Positions 24,863 to 33,251 of a DNA stretch of 62,028 nucleotides are shown piece after piece. The notes beneath the pieces are model-generated. The model ran no database searches. It had not been told where the DNA came from and was given only the letters and a program-made list of their open reading frames with translations. The number at the start of each line of letters is the position of its first letter. Positions within the stretch are counted from its first letter, which is position 1. A program made the position numbers and the translations under genes. The stretch is from positions 1 through 62,028 of the forward strand of contig JAAWSV010000011.1 in the NCBI GenBank assembly GCA_022801715.1. Reading direction: 5' to 3'. The stretch comes from Oscillospiraceae bacterium (GTDB lineage: Bacteria > Bacillota > Clostridia > Oscillospirales > Oscillospiraceae).

Positions 24863-26443
24863 CTACAGCAGCGGCGCAAAGAGGCGAAGAACAGCTCCGA
24901 TGAGCTTGTTGATCAGGTGACGGCTGCGGCATTGGGTCAGCGTGACTATCTCACAGCTCCGAAGGGTGTTCTGGATGTCCGCCTCCACCTCCCCCACCGC
25001 CTTGGCGCCCTCCATGTAGACGCCGCACTCAAAGTGGAGGTACAGGCTGCGGTAGTCAAAGTTGATGGTGCCCACCACCGCCCGCTCGTCGTCGCTGACC
25101 AGCACCTTGGCGTGGACGAAGCCGGGGGTGTACTCGTAGATCTGCACCCCGCCCTCCAGCAGCTGGGGGTAGTAGGTCTTGGCCAGAGCGAAGATGGTCT
25201 TTTTATCCGGGATGTGGGGCAGGATCAGGAGCACCTCCACCCCCCGGCGGGCGGCGAAGGTCAGGGCGGTGGCCAGCTGGTTGTCTAAAATCAGGTAGGG
25301 TGTGAACACGTGGACGTATCGTTTGGCCCGGTTGATGATGTCCAAGTACACCATCTCCCCCACACGCTCATCGCCGAAGGGACAGCTGCCAAAGGGCATC
25401 AGGAAGCCGGGGGCCTCCACTGACGGGGCGGTGAGGTAGCGCCGGTAGTCCTCCCCGGAGGGCCCCTCTATGCTCCACATCTGCAAAAACATCAGCGTGA
25501 GGCTGTCCACCGCCCGGCCGGTGATCTCGATGGCGTTGTCCTTCCAGTGGCCGTAGGGGCTCTTGCGGTTGATGTACTCATCGGCCAGATTGATGCCGCC
25601 GGTGAAGGCGGTTTTCCCGTCGATTACCAGAATCTTCCTGTGGTCCCGGTTGTTGTAGTGGGTGGACACCAGCACCCGCAGGGGAGCGAACACCTTGCAC
25701 TGGATTCCCAGCGCCTCCAGCTTTCGGGGGTAGCTGTAGGGCAGGAGCACCAGCGAGCAGGTGCCGTCATAGAGGACGCGGACCTCCACGCCCTCCCGGG
25801 CCTTCCGCTCCAGGATGCTGAGGATGCGGCCCCACATGTATCCCTCCTCGATGATGAAATACTCCAAGAAGATAAAGTGCTCCGCCGCCTCCAATCGCTC
25901 CAGCATGGCGGCAAAGGCATCATCCCCCAGAGGGTAGTAGCGGGCGTCGGAGCCGCGGCAGAGGGGAAAGCCCCCCACCCCATAGGCGTAGCGCGCCACC
26001 CCCTGGCTCTCCGCCGGCAGAGCGGCCAAGTCCTCCGGGTCCTGCTGGAGCAGGGGGCGGGTCTGCTGGTAGATGGTCTGGAGCTGGTGGTGAACCAAGC
26101 GGTGTCCCAAGTCCATGTTGATGAAGAAGTAGAGCGGCGCGGCCAGCACAGGGATCAGGAAAATGAGGAAGATCCAAGTCAGCTTTGCCGAGGAGCTTTT
26201 GCGCCAGTCGTTGATGATTACCGCGGCCATAATGGTGCCGATCAGGCCGGTGGCAGCCACGTAGGGGATCAGAAAGTCCCCCAAAATGCGGAAGAAGGCG
26301 GTAAAAAGCAGAAACACCTGCACCACCAGCAGGAGGATCACCATGGCAGTGCGCCCAAAGACGACGCGCAGCAGGCCGCGCTTGCCCTTGTTGAGTAAGA
26401 GTACCGCTTCGTCGCGGTGGGAGGTCTTTTTCTCCTGTGTCAT
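24863..26443 (-). CDS. cls: Cardiolipin synthase
   Basis: The 526-residue phospholipase D superfamily protein has two N-terminal membrane segments (about residues 33-80), a third hydrophobic stretch, and two HKD motifs. The first is HYNNRDHRKILVIDG and the second is FVHAKVLVSDDERAVVGTINF. Enzymes of this type join two phosphatidylglycerols into cardiolipin and glycerol at the membrane. AAAGGAG precedes the start. Downstream it faces the yjdF terminator. Upstream lies a lipid kinase gene separated by a terminator, so the two are not one simple operon even though both concern phospholipids. Confidence 0.95.
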   Translation of the reverse strand: MTQEKKTSHRDEAVLLLNKGKRGLLRVVFGRTAMVILLLVVQVFLLFTAFFRILGDFLIPYVAATGLIGTIMAAVIINDWRKSSSAKLTWIFLIFLIPVLAAPLYFFINMDLGHRLVHHQLQTIYQQTRPLLQQDPEDLAALPAESQGVARYAYGVGGFPLCRGSDARYYPLGDDAFAAMLERLEAAEHFIFLEYFIIEEGYMWGRILSILERKAREGVEVRVLYDGTCSLVLLPYSYPRKLEALGIQCKVFAPLRVLVSTHYNNRDHRKILVIDGKTAFTGGINLADEYINRKSPYGHWKDNAIEITGRAVDSLTLMFLQMWSIEGPSGEDYRRYLTAPSVEAPGFLMPFGSCPFGDERVGEMVYLDIINRAKRYVHVFTPYLILDNQLATALTFAARRGVEVLLILPHIPDKKTIFALAKTYYPQLLEGGVQIYEYTPGFVHAKVLVSDDERAVVGTINFDYRSLYLHFECGVYMEGAKAVGEVEADIQNTLRSCEIVTLTQCRSRHLINKLIGAVLRLFAPLL

Positions 26444-26533
26444 AAGGGGAACTCCTTTCTAAGAGTGTTAGGAGGCAGTATAGCACAGTTGAGGGAAAAA
26501 GGCAAATCTCTGGGGGCATGTCCGAAAAATGCG

Positions 26534-26571
26534 AAAACACCGCCGTCCTCCGAAGAGGGCGGCAGTGTTTT
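26534..26571 (-). terminator. Terminator after the lipid kinase gene
   Basis: AAAACACCGCC and following bases pair with GGCGGCAGTGTTTT with small bulges. A/T tracts on both sides allow bidirectional use. Confidence 0.75.
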
Positions 26572-26584
26572 GGTTTCTATCCCG

Positions 26585-27472
26585 CTATAGCTGCACCGTC
26601 AAGCCGCGGCAGAGGTTTTCGATCTCCACATGGGCGACAGGGAGCGTCCCCTCGCCATCCAAGGACCAAGTCAGCGCCTCCTCCGTGTCCACGGTGACAT
26701 GGGACACGTGGCGGAGAATCAGCCCCTGGCTGCCACTGAAATCTTGGAGCACCAGCGTCTTTACCATGTCGTTCAGCGCCGCCACGGATTTGGGCTCAGG
26801 GACCAAGAGCAGCTCAAACTTCCCATCGTCCAAGACTACCGTCTCCGGTGAGAGCTTGATCAGGCCGCCGATGGAGGTGGCGTTGGCCACCGCGCCGAAG
26901 AGAAACCGGCCCTCGAACACCTCCCCATCGGCCTCCACACGGGCGGGGAGGAAGCGCAGGCTGGACAGGTCCCTGACCCCCTCCAAGATATACGCCAAAT
27001 GGCCCAGCTCGTTCTTGATGGTCTGGGGCGCGGAGTAGGAGGCCTTGGTGAAGGCCCCGAAAGAAGCTACATAGACAAAGCGGGCATCGTTAAACCGTCC
27101 GGTGTCAATACGGCGGACCGGGTCGGCCACGATGGACCAAGCCGCCATGGCCGGGTCCTGGGGCAAACGGAGGCTGGCGGCGAAGTCGTTGGTGCTGCCC
27201 CCGGCGATATACCCCACCGGCGGCGGGTCAGAGAGGGTAAGGAGGCCGTTTACCGTCTGGCTCAGGGTGCCGTCACCTCCGTAGCAGACCACCAAGTCGT
27301 ACTCCCCAGCCTCCTCCCGGGCGATGCGCTCCGCGTCGCCCGGGCCTTGGGTCTGGCGCAGGCAGATGAGATAACCGGCCTCGGAGAAGATGGAGAAGAT
27401 GGTAAAGAAAATATCCCGGGGGCGGCGGCGGCCGGCCTTGGGATTGACAATAAACAGCAGCTTTTTGGCCAT
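26585..27472 (-). CDS. YegS/DgkB-type lipid kinase
   Basis: The 295-residue soluble kinase starts with LLFIVNPKAGRRRPRD and has the nucleotide-binding VVCYGGDGTLSQTVNGLL near residue 62. Both mark the diacylglycerol kinase catalytic domain family. The middle GYIAGGSTNDFAASL supplies the second conserved glycine-rich loop, with S where many members have T. It would phosphorylate diacylglycerol or a related lipid. A GGAAAGGA site lies about 11 nt before the ATG. Its terminator separates it from cls downstream. Assignment within the family (DgkB, BmrU or YegS) cannot be made by eye. Confidence 0.92.
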   Translation of the reverse strand: MAKKLLFIVNPKAGRRRPRDIFFTIFSIFSEAGYLICLRQTQGPGDAERIAREEAGEYDLVVCYGGDGTLSQTVNGLLTLSDPPPVGYIAGGSTNDFAASLRLPQDPAMAAWSIVADPVRRIDTGRFNDARFVYVASFGAFTKASYSAPQTIKNELGHLAYILEGVRDLSSLRFLPARVEADGEVFEGRFLFGAVANATSIGGLIKLSPETVVLDDGKFELLLVPEPKSVAALNDMVKTLVLQDFSGSQGLILRHVSHVTVDTEEALTWSLDGEGTLPVAHVEIENLCRGLTVQL

Positions 27473-27513
27473 GGGGACCGATCCTTTCCGTGTGGTGATA
27501 AAGCTCCGTAAAA

Positions 27514-27538
27514 GATGCCGCCGGGAACAGGCGGCATC
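27514..27538 (+). other. Stem-loop in the 27473-27776 intergenic space
   Basis: GATGCCGCC (27514-27522) pairs with GGCGGCATC (27530-27538) around a 7-nt loop, with no T-run. The rest of this 304-nt gap is AT-rich, has no coding potential I can support, and presumably holds the divergent promoters of the lipid kinase and AI-2E-family genes. Confidence 0.5.
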
Positions 27539-27776
27539 GGCTTGGCCCTTGTCGGCAGAGTCGGATTTTTACGGCGAAAAAAGGGGATTTTCAGCGGTTT
27601 TTCACTGTTTATACTGTTTTCATCTCATCAAAAAAAGTTGTCCGATTGAAAAAAACGGCACAGCTTTCTGTTTCAGCAGTATACCATAGTCTGCAGGGTA
27701 TTGCAATTCTTTTTCTTTTCAGGTAAACTATTCTTAACTGTTTTTAACAATATTTAAAAAGGACGGAAGATACAGG

Positions 27777-29045
27777 ATGGAACAGGAGCGAAAGTACCTC
27801 TACTGGGGCCTGACGGCCTTCTGCGTAATCTGCGGCGCGCTGGTGTTTTACGACACCGTGTTTCAAAACAGCGTGCTCTTCGACTATATCGGAAAGCTGG
27901 TGACAATCCTCTCCCCGGTGAGCTACGGCTTTGTGATGGCCTATGTGCTCTCCCCGGTGGTCAACGCCGTGGAGCGGCTGCTCTGCACCCGCCGGCGGAT
28001 GAAGAAGGAGCTGGTCCGGGCACTGAGCATCCTGATCACTTGGGTGGGGGTGGCGGTTTGCTTCTACCTCCTCCTCAGCGTACTGCTGCCCCAGCTCTAT
28101 GCCAGCATTGTTGCCTTAGTGGGCAACGCCGAGGCGTACTACAACACGATTTTGGGCTGGATTCAGAAGTTTTTGGAGGACAATCCCGATGCCGAGCGGT
28201 GGATGAGCTCCATGATGGCGACCTACTACAACGACATGATGCAGTGGCTGCGCAACACCCTCCTGCCCCAGGTTCAAGGGGCCTTGGCCTCCATCACCAC
28301 CACCCTCACCACCGGCTTTCTGGTGATTATCAACTTCTTTAAGAACCTTCTGGTGGGGATTATCGTCTCCGTCTACCTGCTGGCCACCAAGGAGGCCTTT
28401 GCCGCCACCGGGTGCAAAATGACCTACAGCTTCTTCTCCCAGCGCCGGGCGGCCCAGATCATCGACGGAGCCAAGGCGGTAAATCGGATTTTCAGCGGCT
28501 TCTTCCGGGGAAAGCTCTTGGATTCGCTGATTATCGGCATTATCTGCTTCATCTGCTCCAGCATCATCAACTTCCCCTATACCCCGCTGATCAGTGTGGT
28601 GGTGGGGGTGACCAACATCATCCCCTTCTTCGGGCCCTTCCTGGGGGCCATCCCCTGCGCCTTCATTATCCTGCTGGACAGCCCCATGAAGTGTCTGTAC
28701 TTCATCGTCTTTATCATCATCCTCCAGCAGTTCGACGGGAATATTCTGGGGCCCAAGATTCTGGGGGACTCCACCGGCCTCTCCAGCTTCTGGGTGATTG
28801 TGGCCATCTTGGTGGGCGGCGGATTGTGGGGGATTCTTGGGATGTTCATCGGCGTGCCCCTGTTCGCCTGCCTCTACACCGGCGTGCGCAAGTTCTGCGT
28901 CTGGCGGCTGACGGAGAAGGGCCTGCCCGTCCACGCCTACAACTACCGCACCCATGTTCCCGTCACCGACGAGGAGATGCAGCAGATGACCATCGACGAT
29001 CTCCAAGGGAAACCGGAGCCGGAGAAGCGGTCAAAAAAGCAGTAA
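27777..29045 (+). CDS. AI-2E/PerM-family transporter
   Basis: The 422-residue membrane protein has the family layout. Two N-terminal helix pairs surround VSYGFVMAYVLSPVVNAVERL. A soluble helical loop follows (about residues 120-190). The conserved C-terminal block has NIIPFFGPFLGAIPCA and the long DGNILGPKILGDSTGLSSF. Members export autoinducer-2 or act as Na/H antiporters; many have unknown substrates. The C-terminal tail is basic and cytosolic. It is divergent from the lipid kinase gene and is closed by a terminator. Confidence 0.92.
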   Translation: MEQERKYLYWGLTAFCVICGALVFYDTVFQNSVLFDYIGKLVTILSPVSYGFVMAYVLSPVVNAVERLLCTRRRMKKELVRALSILITWVGVAVCFYLLLSVLLPQLYASIVALVGNAEAYYNTILGWIQKFLEDNPDAERWMSSMMATYYNDMMQWLRNTLLPQVQGALASITTTLTTGFLVIINFFKNLLVGIIVSVYLLATKEAFAATGCKMTYSFFSQRRAAQIIDGAKAVNRIFSGFFRGKLLDSLIIGIICFICSSIINFPYTPLISVVVGVTNIIPFFGPFLGAIPCAFIILLDSPMKCLYFIVFIIILQQFDGNILGPKILGDSTGLSSFWVIVAILVGGGLWGILGMFIGVPLFACLYTGVRKFCVWRLTEKGLPVHAYNYRTHVPVTDEEMQQMTIDDLQGKPEPEKRSKKQ

Positions 29046-29050
29046 AAGCG

Positions 29051-29076
29051 GCCCCCGTCCGGCGGACGGGGGCTTT
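29051..29076. terminator. Terminator between convergent genes
   Basis: GCCCCCGTCC (29051-29060) pairs with GGACGGGGGC (29064-29073), followed by TTTCC. It serves the AI-2E-family gene and, from the other side, possibly degV. Confidence 0.8.
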
Positions 29077-29093
29077 CCTATCCCTATTTCTCC

Positions 29094-29942
29094 CTATTTC
29101 ACCGCGTAGAACATCCCCACGGTGCCGGGGCCGCAGTGGCTGCACACGGTGCAGCCGGCTTGGGCAGTGAGGAAGGTCTCGAAGGGGACCAGCTCCTTTG
29201 CCAGCGCGGCGAGCTCCTCCAGCACCTCCTCGGGAATCTCCCCGGAGTTGACCAGGATAGCGGCCCGGGGGTCCACATCGTCGGTGGTGAGCTTATCGCG
29301 GATGTACTGGGCATAGACCTTGCGCATGGCGCCCCGGTACTTCTTCCCCACCTTCAGCTCCCCATCGTGCATCTCCAAGCAGGGCTTGATGTGCAGCAGG
29401 TTGGCCCCTAAGGCGGTGACACCGCTGCACCGTCCTCCCTTCCAGATGAATTCCAGCGTGTCCACCACGAAGCTGGTGCGCACCTTCTCCCGGTAGGCGT
29501 TCAGGTACTCGGAGATCTCCCAGGCGGAGCGCCCCTCGTCCCGGAGACGGCAGGCCTCCAGCAGCATCAGCGCCATGCCGCTGCTCAGGTGAGTGGTATC
29601 AATGGGGTAGATCCCCTCCAGCTCCATGGCGGAGATACAGGCGTTCTGGTAGGAACCGGAGAGCTTGGAGCTGATATCCAAGTGCACCACCTCGCAGCCC
29701 TTCTCCACCAAGGGGGTGAAGAAGTCGGTAAACTCCTGCGGGGAGATGGCGGCAGTCTTGGGCAGCTGTCCCTTCTGGCGGTAGTCATCGTAGATCCGGG
29801 CGGGGGTGATATCCACGCCGTCCTTAAAGGCCTGATCCCCCTCCATCACGGTGAGGGGCAGGACGGCAATTTGAAGTTGTTCTTTCAACTTCTCAGAGAT
29901 ATCACAGGTACTGTCGGCAGTAATGATCACGGGCTTATTCAT
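29094..29942 (-). CDS. DegV-family fatty-acid-binding protein
   Basis: The start at 29942 follows AAGGAG; the longer frame to 29975 lacks a site. The 282-residue product has the DegV features IITADSTCDIS at the N-terminus, LDISSKLSGSYQNA in the middle, IDTTHLSSGMALML, and a C-terminal AGCTVCSHCGPGTVGMFY. DegV/FakB proteins bind a fatty acid and present it to the FakA kinase for phosphorylation. No fakA is present in the window, so the partner would be encoded elsewhere. The two extra cysteines in the C-terminal block are unusual but lie in the conserved loop. Confidence 0.93.
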   Translation of the reverse strand: MNKPVIITADSTCDISEKLKEQLQIAVLPLTVMEGDQAFKDGVDITPARIYDDYRQKGQLPKTAAISPQEFTDFFTPLVEKGCEVVHLDISSKLSGSYQNACISAMELEGIYPIDTTHLSSGMALMLLEACRLRDEGRSAWEISEYLNAYREKVRTSFVVDTLEFIWKGGRCSGVTALGANLLHIKPCLEMHDGELKVGKKYRGAMRKVYAQYIRDKLTTDDVDPRAAILVNSGEIPEEVLEELAALAKELVPFETFLTAQAGCTVCSHCGPGTVGMFYAVK

Positions 29943-30111
29943 AGGAAAGCTCCTTTTCTTTTTTCCGTATAACAAGGGGATTGTATCACTGCAAATCCGA
30001 AAAGTAAAGAGGTTTGCGGCGGCTTTTGCATTTCATCGGCCAAATATGCGATTTTGTGCGCCCTGCCAATCCGTTATCCGGCATTGTGCCCAGTCGGGCG
30101 GAAAAAAATGA

Positions 30112-30140
30112 TTGCGCCATTCCACTTTTTGCTATAGAAT
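30112..30140 (+). promoter_or_regulatory. Putative promoter of the methyltransferase-rsmI run
   Basis: TTGCGC (30112-30117), a 17-nt spacer and TAGAAT (30135-30140), 33 nt before the chosen TTG start. Confidence 0.45.
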
Positions 30141-30172
30141 ACAGACACTGCATGGAGAAAGGGGGAGGTATC

Positions 30173-30889
30173 TTGCAGCATTGCGACCGCCTCTGGCCGG
30201 GGGGACCGGTTTTCTTCTACGACGACGCCCTCTTTCCCCCTGTCACCGACACCTTCCTCCTATCGGCCTTCACCCGTACCAAGGCGGGGGAGCGCGTCTG
30301 CGACTTAGGCGCCGGCACCGGCCTGCTGGGCCTGCTGCTCATGATCCGTCAGGGGGAATTAACACTCCACAATGTGGAGCTTCAGCCGGCGGCACTGGCG
30401 CTGGCTGAAAAGACGATGGAGGAAAACAACCTCGCCGCCCACCAGCACTGCGCCGACCTTCGCGCGCTGAACGGCATACTGCCCGCAGGAAACTTCGATT
30501 TAGTGGTCTCCAATCCCCCTTACTTTGCCCAAGGCCATGGGTACGCTCCCCGTTCCGACGCCCTGCGTCTGGCCCGGGGAGAGGCGGGATGCACTATCGA
30601 GGAGGTCTGCGCCGCCGCCGGGCGGCTGCTCCGGTGGGGCGGGCGGCTGTCTGTCGTCTACCGGCCGGAGCGGCTGTGCGACCTCCTCTGGGCCATGCGG
30701 CAGGCGGGGATCGAGCCCAAGCGGCTGCGGACGGTGCAGAGCACCCCGGAGGCCGCCCCCTCCCTGCTGCTGTGCGAGGGCAGGCGGGGCGGGAAGCCCG
30801 GTCTAAGCATGGAGCCGCCTCTGCTGCTGAAAAACGCCGACGGCGGGGACAGTGAGGAGCTGCATGCCATCTACTTCCGGTCCCGTTAA
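30173..30889 (+). CDS. TrmN6/YfiC-like N6-adenine methyltransferase (TTG start)
   Basis: The start is taken as TTG at 30173 because GGGGGAGG lies 4 nt upstream and the homologous region (DRLWPGGPVFFYDDALF) begins there. An ATG at 30152 has no ribosome site. The 238-residue product has the SAM-binding CDLGAGTGLLGLLL and the catalytic NPPY (VVSNPPYF) of N6-adenine methyltransferases. TrmN6-like enzymes modify A37 of tRNA1-Val. This is the usual neighbour of rsmI in Firmicutes, and rsmI follows 31 nt later, so both probably act on the translation machinery. Confidence 0.9.
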   Translation: MQHCDRLWPGGPVFFYDDALFPPVTDTFLLSAFTRTKAGERVCDLGAGTGLLGLLLMIRQGELTLHNVELQPAALALAEKTMEENNLAAHQHCADLRALNGILPAGNFDLVVSNPPYFAQGHGYAPRSDALRLARGEAGCTIEEVCAAAGRLLRWGGRLSVVYRPERLCDLLWAMRQAGIEPKRLRTVQSTPEAAPSLLLCEGRRGGKPGLSMEPPLLLKNADGGDSEELHAIYFRSR

Positions 30890-30920
30890 ATGGGAACCGA
30901 TGACCCAACAGGAGGTGTCT

Positions 30921-31751
30921 ATGTCTGGAACACTCTACTTGGTGGCCACGCCCATCGGGAATCTCAGCGATTTCAGTCCCCGTGCCCTGTCCACCTTGGA
31001 GGCGGTGGACTTCATTGCCGCCGAGGACACCCGTGTGTCGGTGAAGCTCCTCAACCACTTCGGCATCAAAAAGCCTCTTCTGAGCTACCATCAGCACAAC
31101 CATATCACCGCCGGGGAGACGCTGCTCCGGCGGCTGCTGGCTGGGGAGGACTGCGCCCTCATTACCGACGCGGGGATGCCCGCTGTCAGTGATCCGGGGG
31201 AGGACATTGTCCGCGCCTGCGCAGAGAACGGCGTGGAGGTGATTCCCATCCCCGGCTGCTGCGCCCTGATCTGTGCGCTGGCAGCCTCGGGGCTGCCCAC
31301 GGGCCGGTTCACCTTTGAGGGGTTCCTCACCACCAACAAAAAGAACCGCCGGGAGCACCTCCAGTCCCTTGTGACAGAGCAGCGGACTATGATCTTCTAC
31401 GAGGCCCCCCACAAGCTGCTGACCACCCTTCAGGACATGCTGGAGGTCTTCGGGGACCGCCCCCTCGCCCTCTGCCGGGAGCTGACCAAGCTCCACGAGG
31501 AGACCATCCGTACCACCCTCGCCGCCGCCGTGGAGCGGTACACCGAGACACCCCCCCGGGGGGAGTTCGTGCTGGTACTGGCCGGGGCGGAGCCAGTGGA
31601 GGAGACCGCCGTCACTCTGGACGAGGGCGTGGCGCTGGTCCGCCGCCGCCGGGAGGAGGAGGGTCTGGGCATGAAGGAGGCTGTGAGAGCCGTGGCCGCC
31701 GACACCGGTCTGAACCGGAACGAGCTTTACGCCGCGGCACTGAAGGGGTGA
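30921..31751 (+). CDS. rsmI: 16S rRNA (cytidine-1402-2'-O)-methyltransferase RsmI
   Basis: The ATG at 30921 follows AGGAGGTG. The 276-residue product has the tetrapyrrole-methylase fold with RsmI signatures: GTLYLVATPIGNLSDFSPRA, IAAEDTRVSVKLLNHF, LITDAGMPAVSDPG and FYEAPHKLLTTL. It adds a 2'-O-methyl group to C1402 in the decoding centre of 16S rRNA. The C-terminal tail (MKEAVRAVAADTGLNRNELY) is the usual small helical domain. Its stop overlaps the GTG start of the next gene by two bases (GTGA), which suggests coupling. Confidence 0.96.
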   Translation: MSGTLYLVATPIGNLSDFSPRALSTLEAVDFIAAEDTRVSVKLLNHFGIKKPLLSYHQHNHITAGETLLRRLLAGEDCALITDAGMPAVSDPGEDIVRACAENGVEVIPIPGCCALICALAASGLPTGRFTFEGFLTTNKKNRREHLQSLVTEQRTMIFYEAPHKLLTTLQDMLEVFGDRPLALCRELTKLHEETIRTTLAAAVERYTETPPRGEFVLVLAGAEPVEETAVTLDEGVALVRRRREEEGLGMKEAVRAVAADTGLNRNELYAAALKG

Positions 31752-32134
31752 CGGCCACGGTGGAAGACATTGCGCTCTGTGTCTTTGCGGCGGCAATGTA
31801 CTGGGGGATCTGCCAGCTTTTTACCGCATATGACCGCAGGTGCCTGAGCCGGAGACTCTATGTGACGGTCAGGAGCAAGCGCCTGTGGCTCCTCCTCGGC
31901 GGGCGGTACCGGGGAGGCCGGAGAATCCCTGAGGAGGACTGGTACAAGCTCAGTATCATGGGGCTCGCCGCCTATATCGCCCTCCTGCCGGTGCTGCTGG
32001 CCGTCTGCGCCGCGATTTGGGGCCGATACGTCTTTGACGCGCACTCCGGGATCGCTCTGGCCTCTTACGGCTTTGCCGTGGTGCTTTTAAATGTTTTGGA
32101 CGAGATATTGGGCAATATGTTTTGGAAAAACTGA
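31748..32134 (+). CDS. Small membrane protein, unknown function
   Basis: A 128-residue product starting at GTG 31748, inside the rsmI stop. A second GTG at 31760 is an alternative start. It has about three hydrophobic segments: VFAAAMYWGICQLF near the N-terminus, LAAYIALLPVLLAVCAAIWG near residue 80, and ALASYGFAVVLLNVL near residue 105. A basic loop between the first two should face the cytosol. I recognise no family. Its position between rsmI and the ADP-ribosylation-linked pair may simply reflect a long transcript. Confidence 0.7.
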   Translation: MTATVEDIALCVFAAAMYWGICQLFTAYDRRCLSRRLYVTVRSKRLWLLLGGRYRGGRRIPEEDWYKLSIMGLAAYIALLPVLLAVCAAIWGRYVFDAHSGIALASYGFAVVLLNVLDEILGNMFWKN

Positions 32135-32163
32135 TTTTTACCCGTAGATAGGAGGCTCCGCCC

Positions 32164-32520
32164 ATGGTGCTCTACCGTCCCGTGGGGGCAGAGGAGCTGC
32201 GGCTCATTGAAGGCAGCGGCTTCACCGCCTTCCCGCCCCGGCTGCCAGAGCAGCCCATCTTCTACCCGGTGCTGAACCGCCAGTACGCCGCGGAGATCGC
32301 CGAACGATGGAACACTATGGACAAAAACTCCGGCTTTCAGGGCTTCATCACCCAATTTGAGGTGGATGACGCCTTCGCCGCCCGCTACCCGGTGCAGACT
32401 GTGGGCCGGTCCTACCACCAAGAGCTGTGGGTACCGGCGGAGGAGCTGGAAGCATTCAACCGGCACATTGTTGGGAGAATTGAGGTAATTGCGCGCTTTC
32501 TGACGGAGCAAGGTGTTTGA
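32164..32520 (+). CDS. ADP-ribosylation/crystallin J1-like small protein
   Basis: The 118-residue product starts after AGGAGG. It contains LYRPVGAEELRLIE, the strongly conserved PPRLPEQPIFYPVLN, FITQFEVDDAF and QELWVPAEELEAFNRHIVG. I recall this family under the loose database name ADP-ribosylation/crystallin J1. The order of an early Arg (LYR), a central Ser/Tyr-containing strand and a late Glu (QELWV) would suit a minimal ADP-ribosyltransferase fold, but I cannot show activity. It lies 13 nt before a NADAR-family gene with which it is almost certainly co-transcribed. It could be an enzyme, a binding module or a cargo of NAD metabolism. Confidence 0.7.
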   Translation: MVLYRPVGAEELRLIEGSGFTAFPPRLPEQPIFYPVLNRQYAAEIAERWNTMDKNSGFQGFITQFEVDDAFAARYPVQTVGRSYHQELWVPAEELEAFNRHIVGRIEVIARFLTEQGV

Positions 32521-32533
32521 TAGGAGGAGAGAC

Positions 32534-33169
32534 ATGGCAGAGCGTCCAGTATTTTTGATCCGCAGCGGGAAGGTTGTGGGCATCCCCTATACCTTCCAGT
32601 GGTTTCCCGGCTTCGCGGTATCGCAGAAGCAGAAGTCCATCGAAAGTCTCCATGACGCCATCCGGCAGTCAGACGGGGCAGCGGCGCCGCTGGAGGTCAG
32701 CACCAAGAGCCGCTGTGACATCGGGGCAAAGCTGAGCGCCTTCAACCTCCGGCTGGGCGGGTACACCCTCGAAAATGTGTTTCAGAGCGCCAAGGTCTTT
32801 GAGAATGGCGGTCCCTTTTCCGATCTGCTGGAGGTGCCTCCCAAGGAGGCTAAGAGGGACCCGCGGCTGCGGGCGTCAGGGCCTCTGCGGGCCTTCCGCT
32901 ACCAAGGGGAGGCGTTCCCGCTGACGCCTAAGACGGTATTTTATGACTATATCTATATGCAAGCCGTGAAGGAATCCCTCCCGGCAGAAGCGGCGGAGGC
33001 GATCCGGGGTTATACCCACTTTACAGACATCGAATTCAATCCGGCCAGAAGCACCAACACCCAAGCCAGAGCTGCGGCGCTGGTGAAATTGCTGTTGGAG
33101 GAAAAGGGGTGTCTCCCGGATTTCTCCGCAGAGGCGTTTATCGCCTGCCACAGAGAGCATGTGGAATGA
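32534..33169 (+). CDS. DarT1-associated NADAR-family protein
   Basis: The start at 32534 follows AGGAGGAGAG. The 211-residue product has PVFLIRSGKVVGIPYTFQWF, then PGFAVSQKQKSIESLHDAI, SAFNLRLGG, FQSAKVFENGGPFSDL and TDIEFNPARSTNTQARAAAL. This matches the NADAR-like family that serves as antitoxin to DarT1 toxins, removing ADP-ribose from guanosine in DNA. No DarT1-sized toxin is beside it; the only close partner is the 118-residue product upstream. It could be a solitary protective hydrolase, or one half of a pair whose other half is that small protein. A terminator closes the transcript. Confidence 0.8.
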   Translation: MAERPVFLIRSGKVVGIPYTFQWFPGFAVSQKQKSIESLHDAIRQSDGAAAPLEVSTKSRCDIGAKLSAFNLRLGGYTLENVFQSAKVFENGGPFSDLLEVPPKEAKRDPRLRASGPLRAFRYQGEAFPLTPKTVFYDYIYMQAVKESLPAEAAEAIRGYTHFTDIEFNPARSTNTQARAAALVKLLLEEKGCLPDFSAEAFIACHREHVE

Positions 33170-33190
33170 TCACAGCATCGGGATACAGTA

Positions 33191-33222
33191 AGAGAGGGCA
33201 GAATAACCGCCCTCTCTTTTAT
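33191..33222 (+). terminator. Terminator after the NADAR gene
   Basis: AGAGAGGGC (33191-33199) pairs with GCCCTCTCT (33209-33217), followed by TTTTA. Confidence 0.88.
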
Positions 33223-33251
33223 ACGTTTTGAAATATTCTCTGTCGATACTC

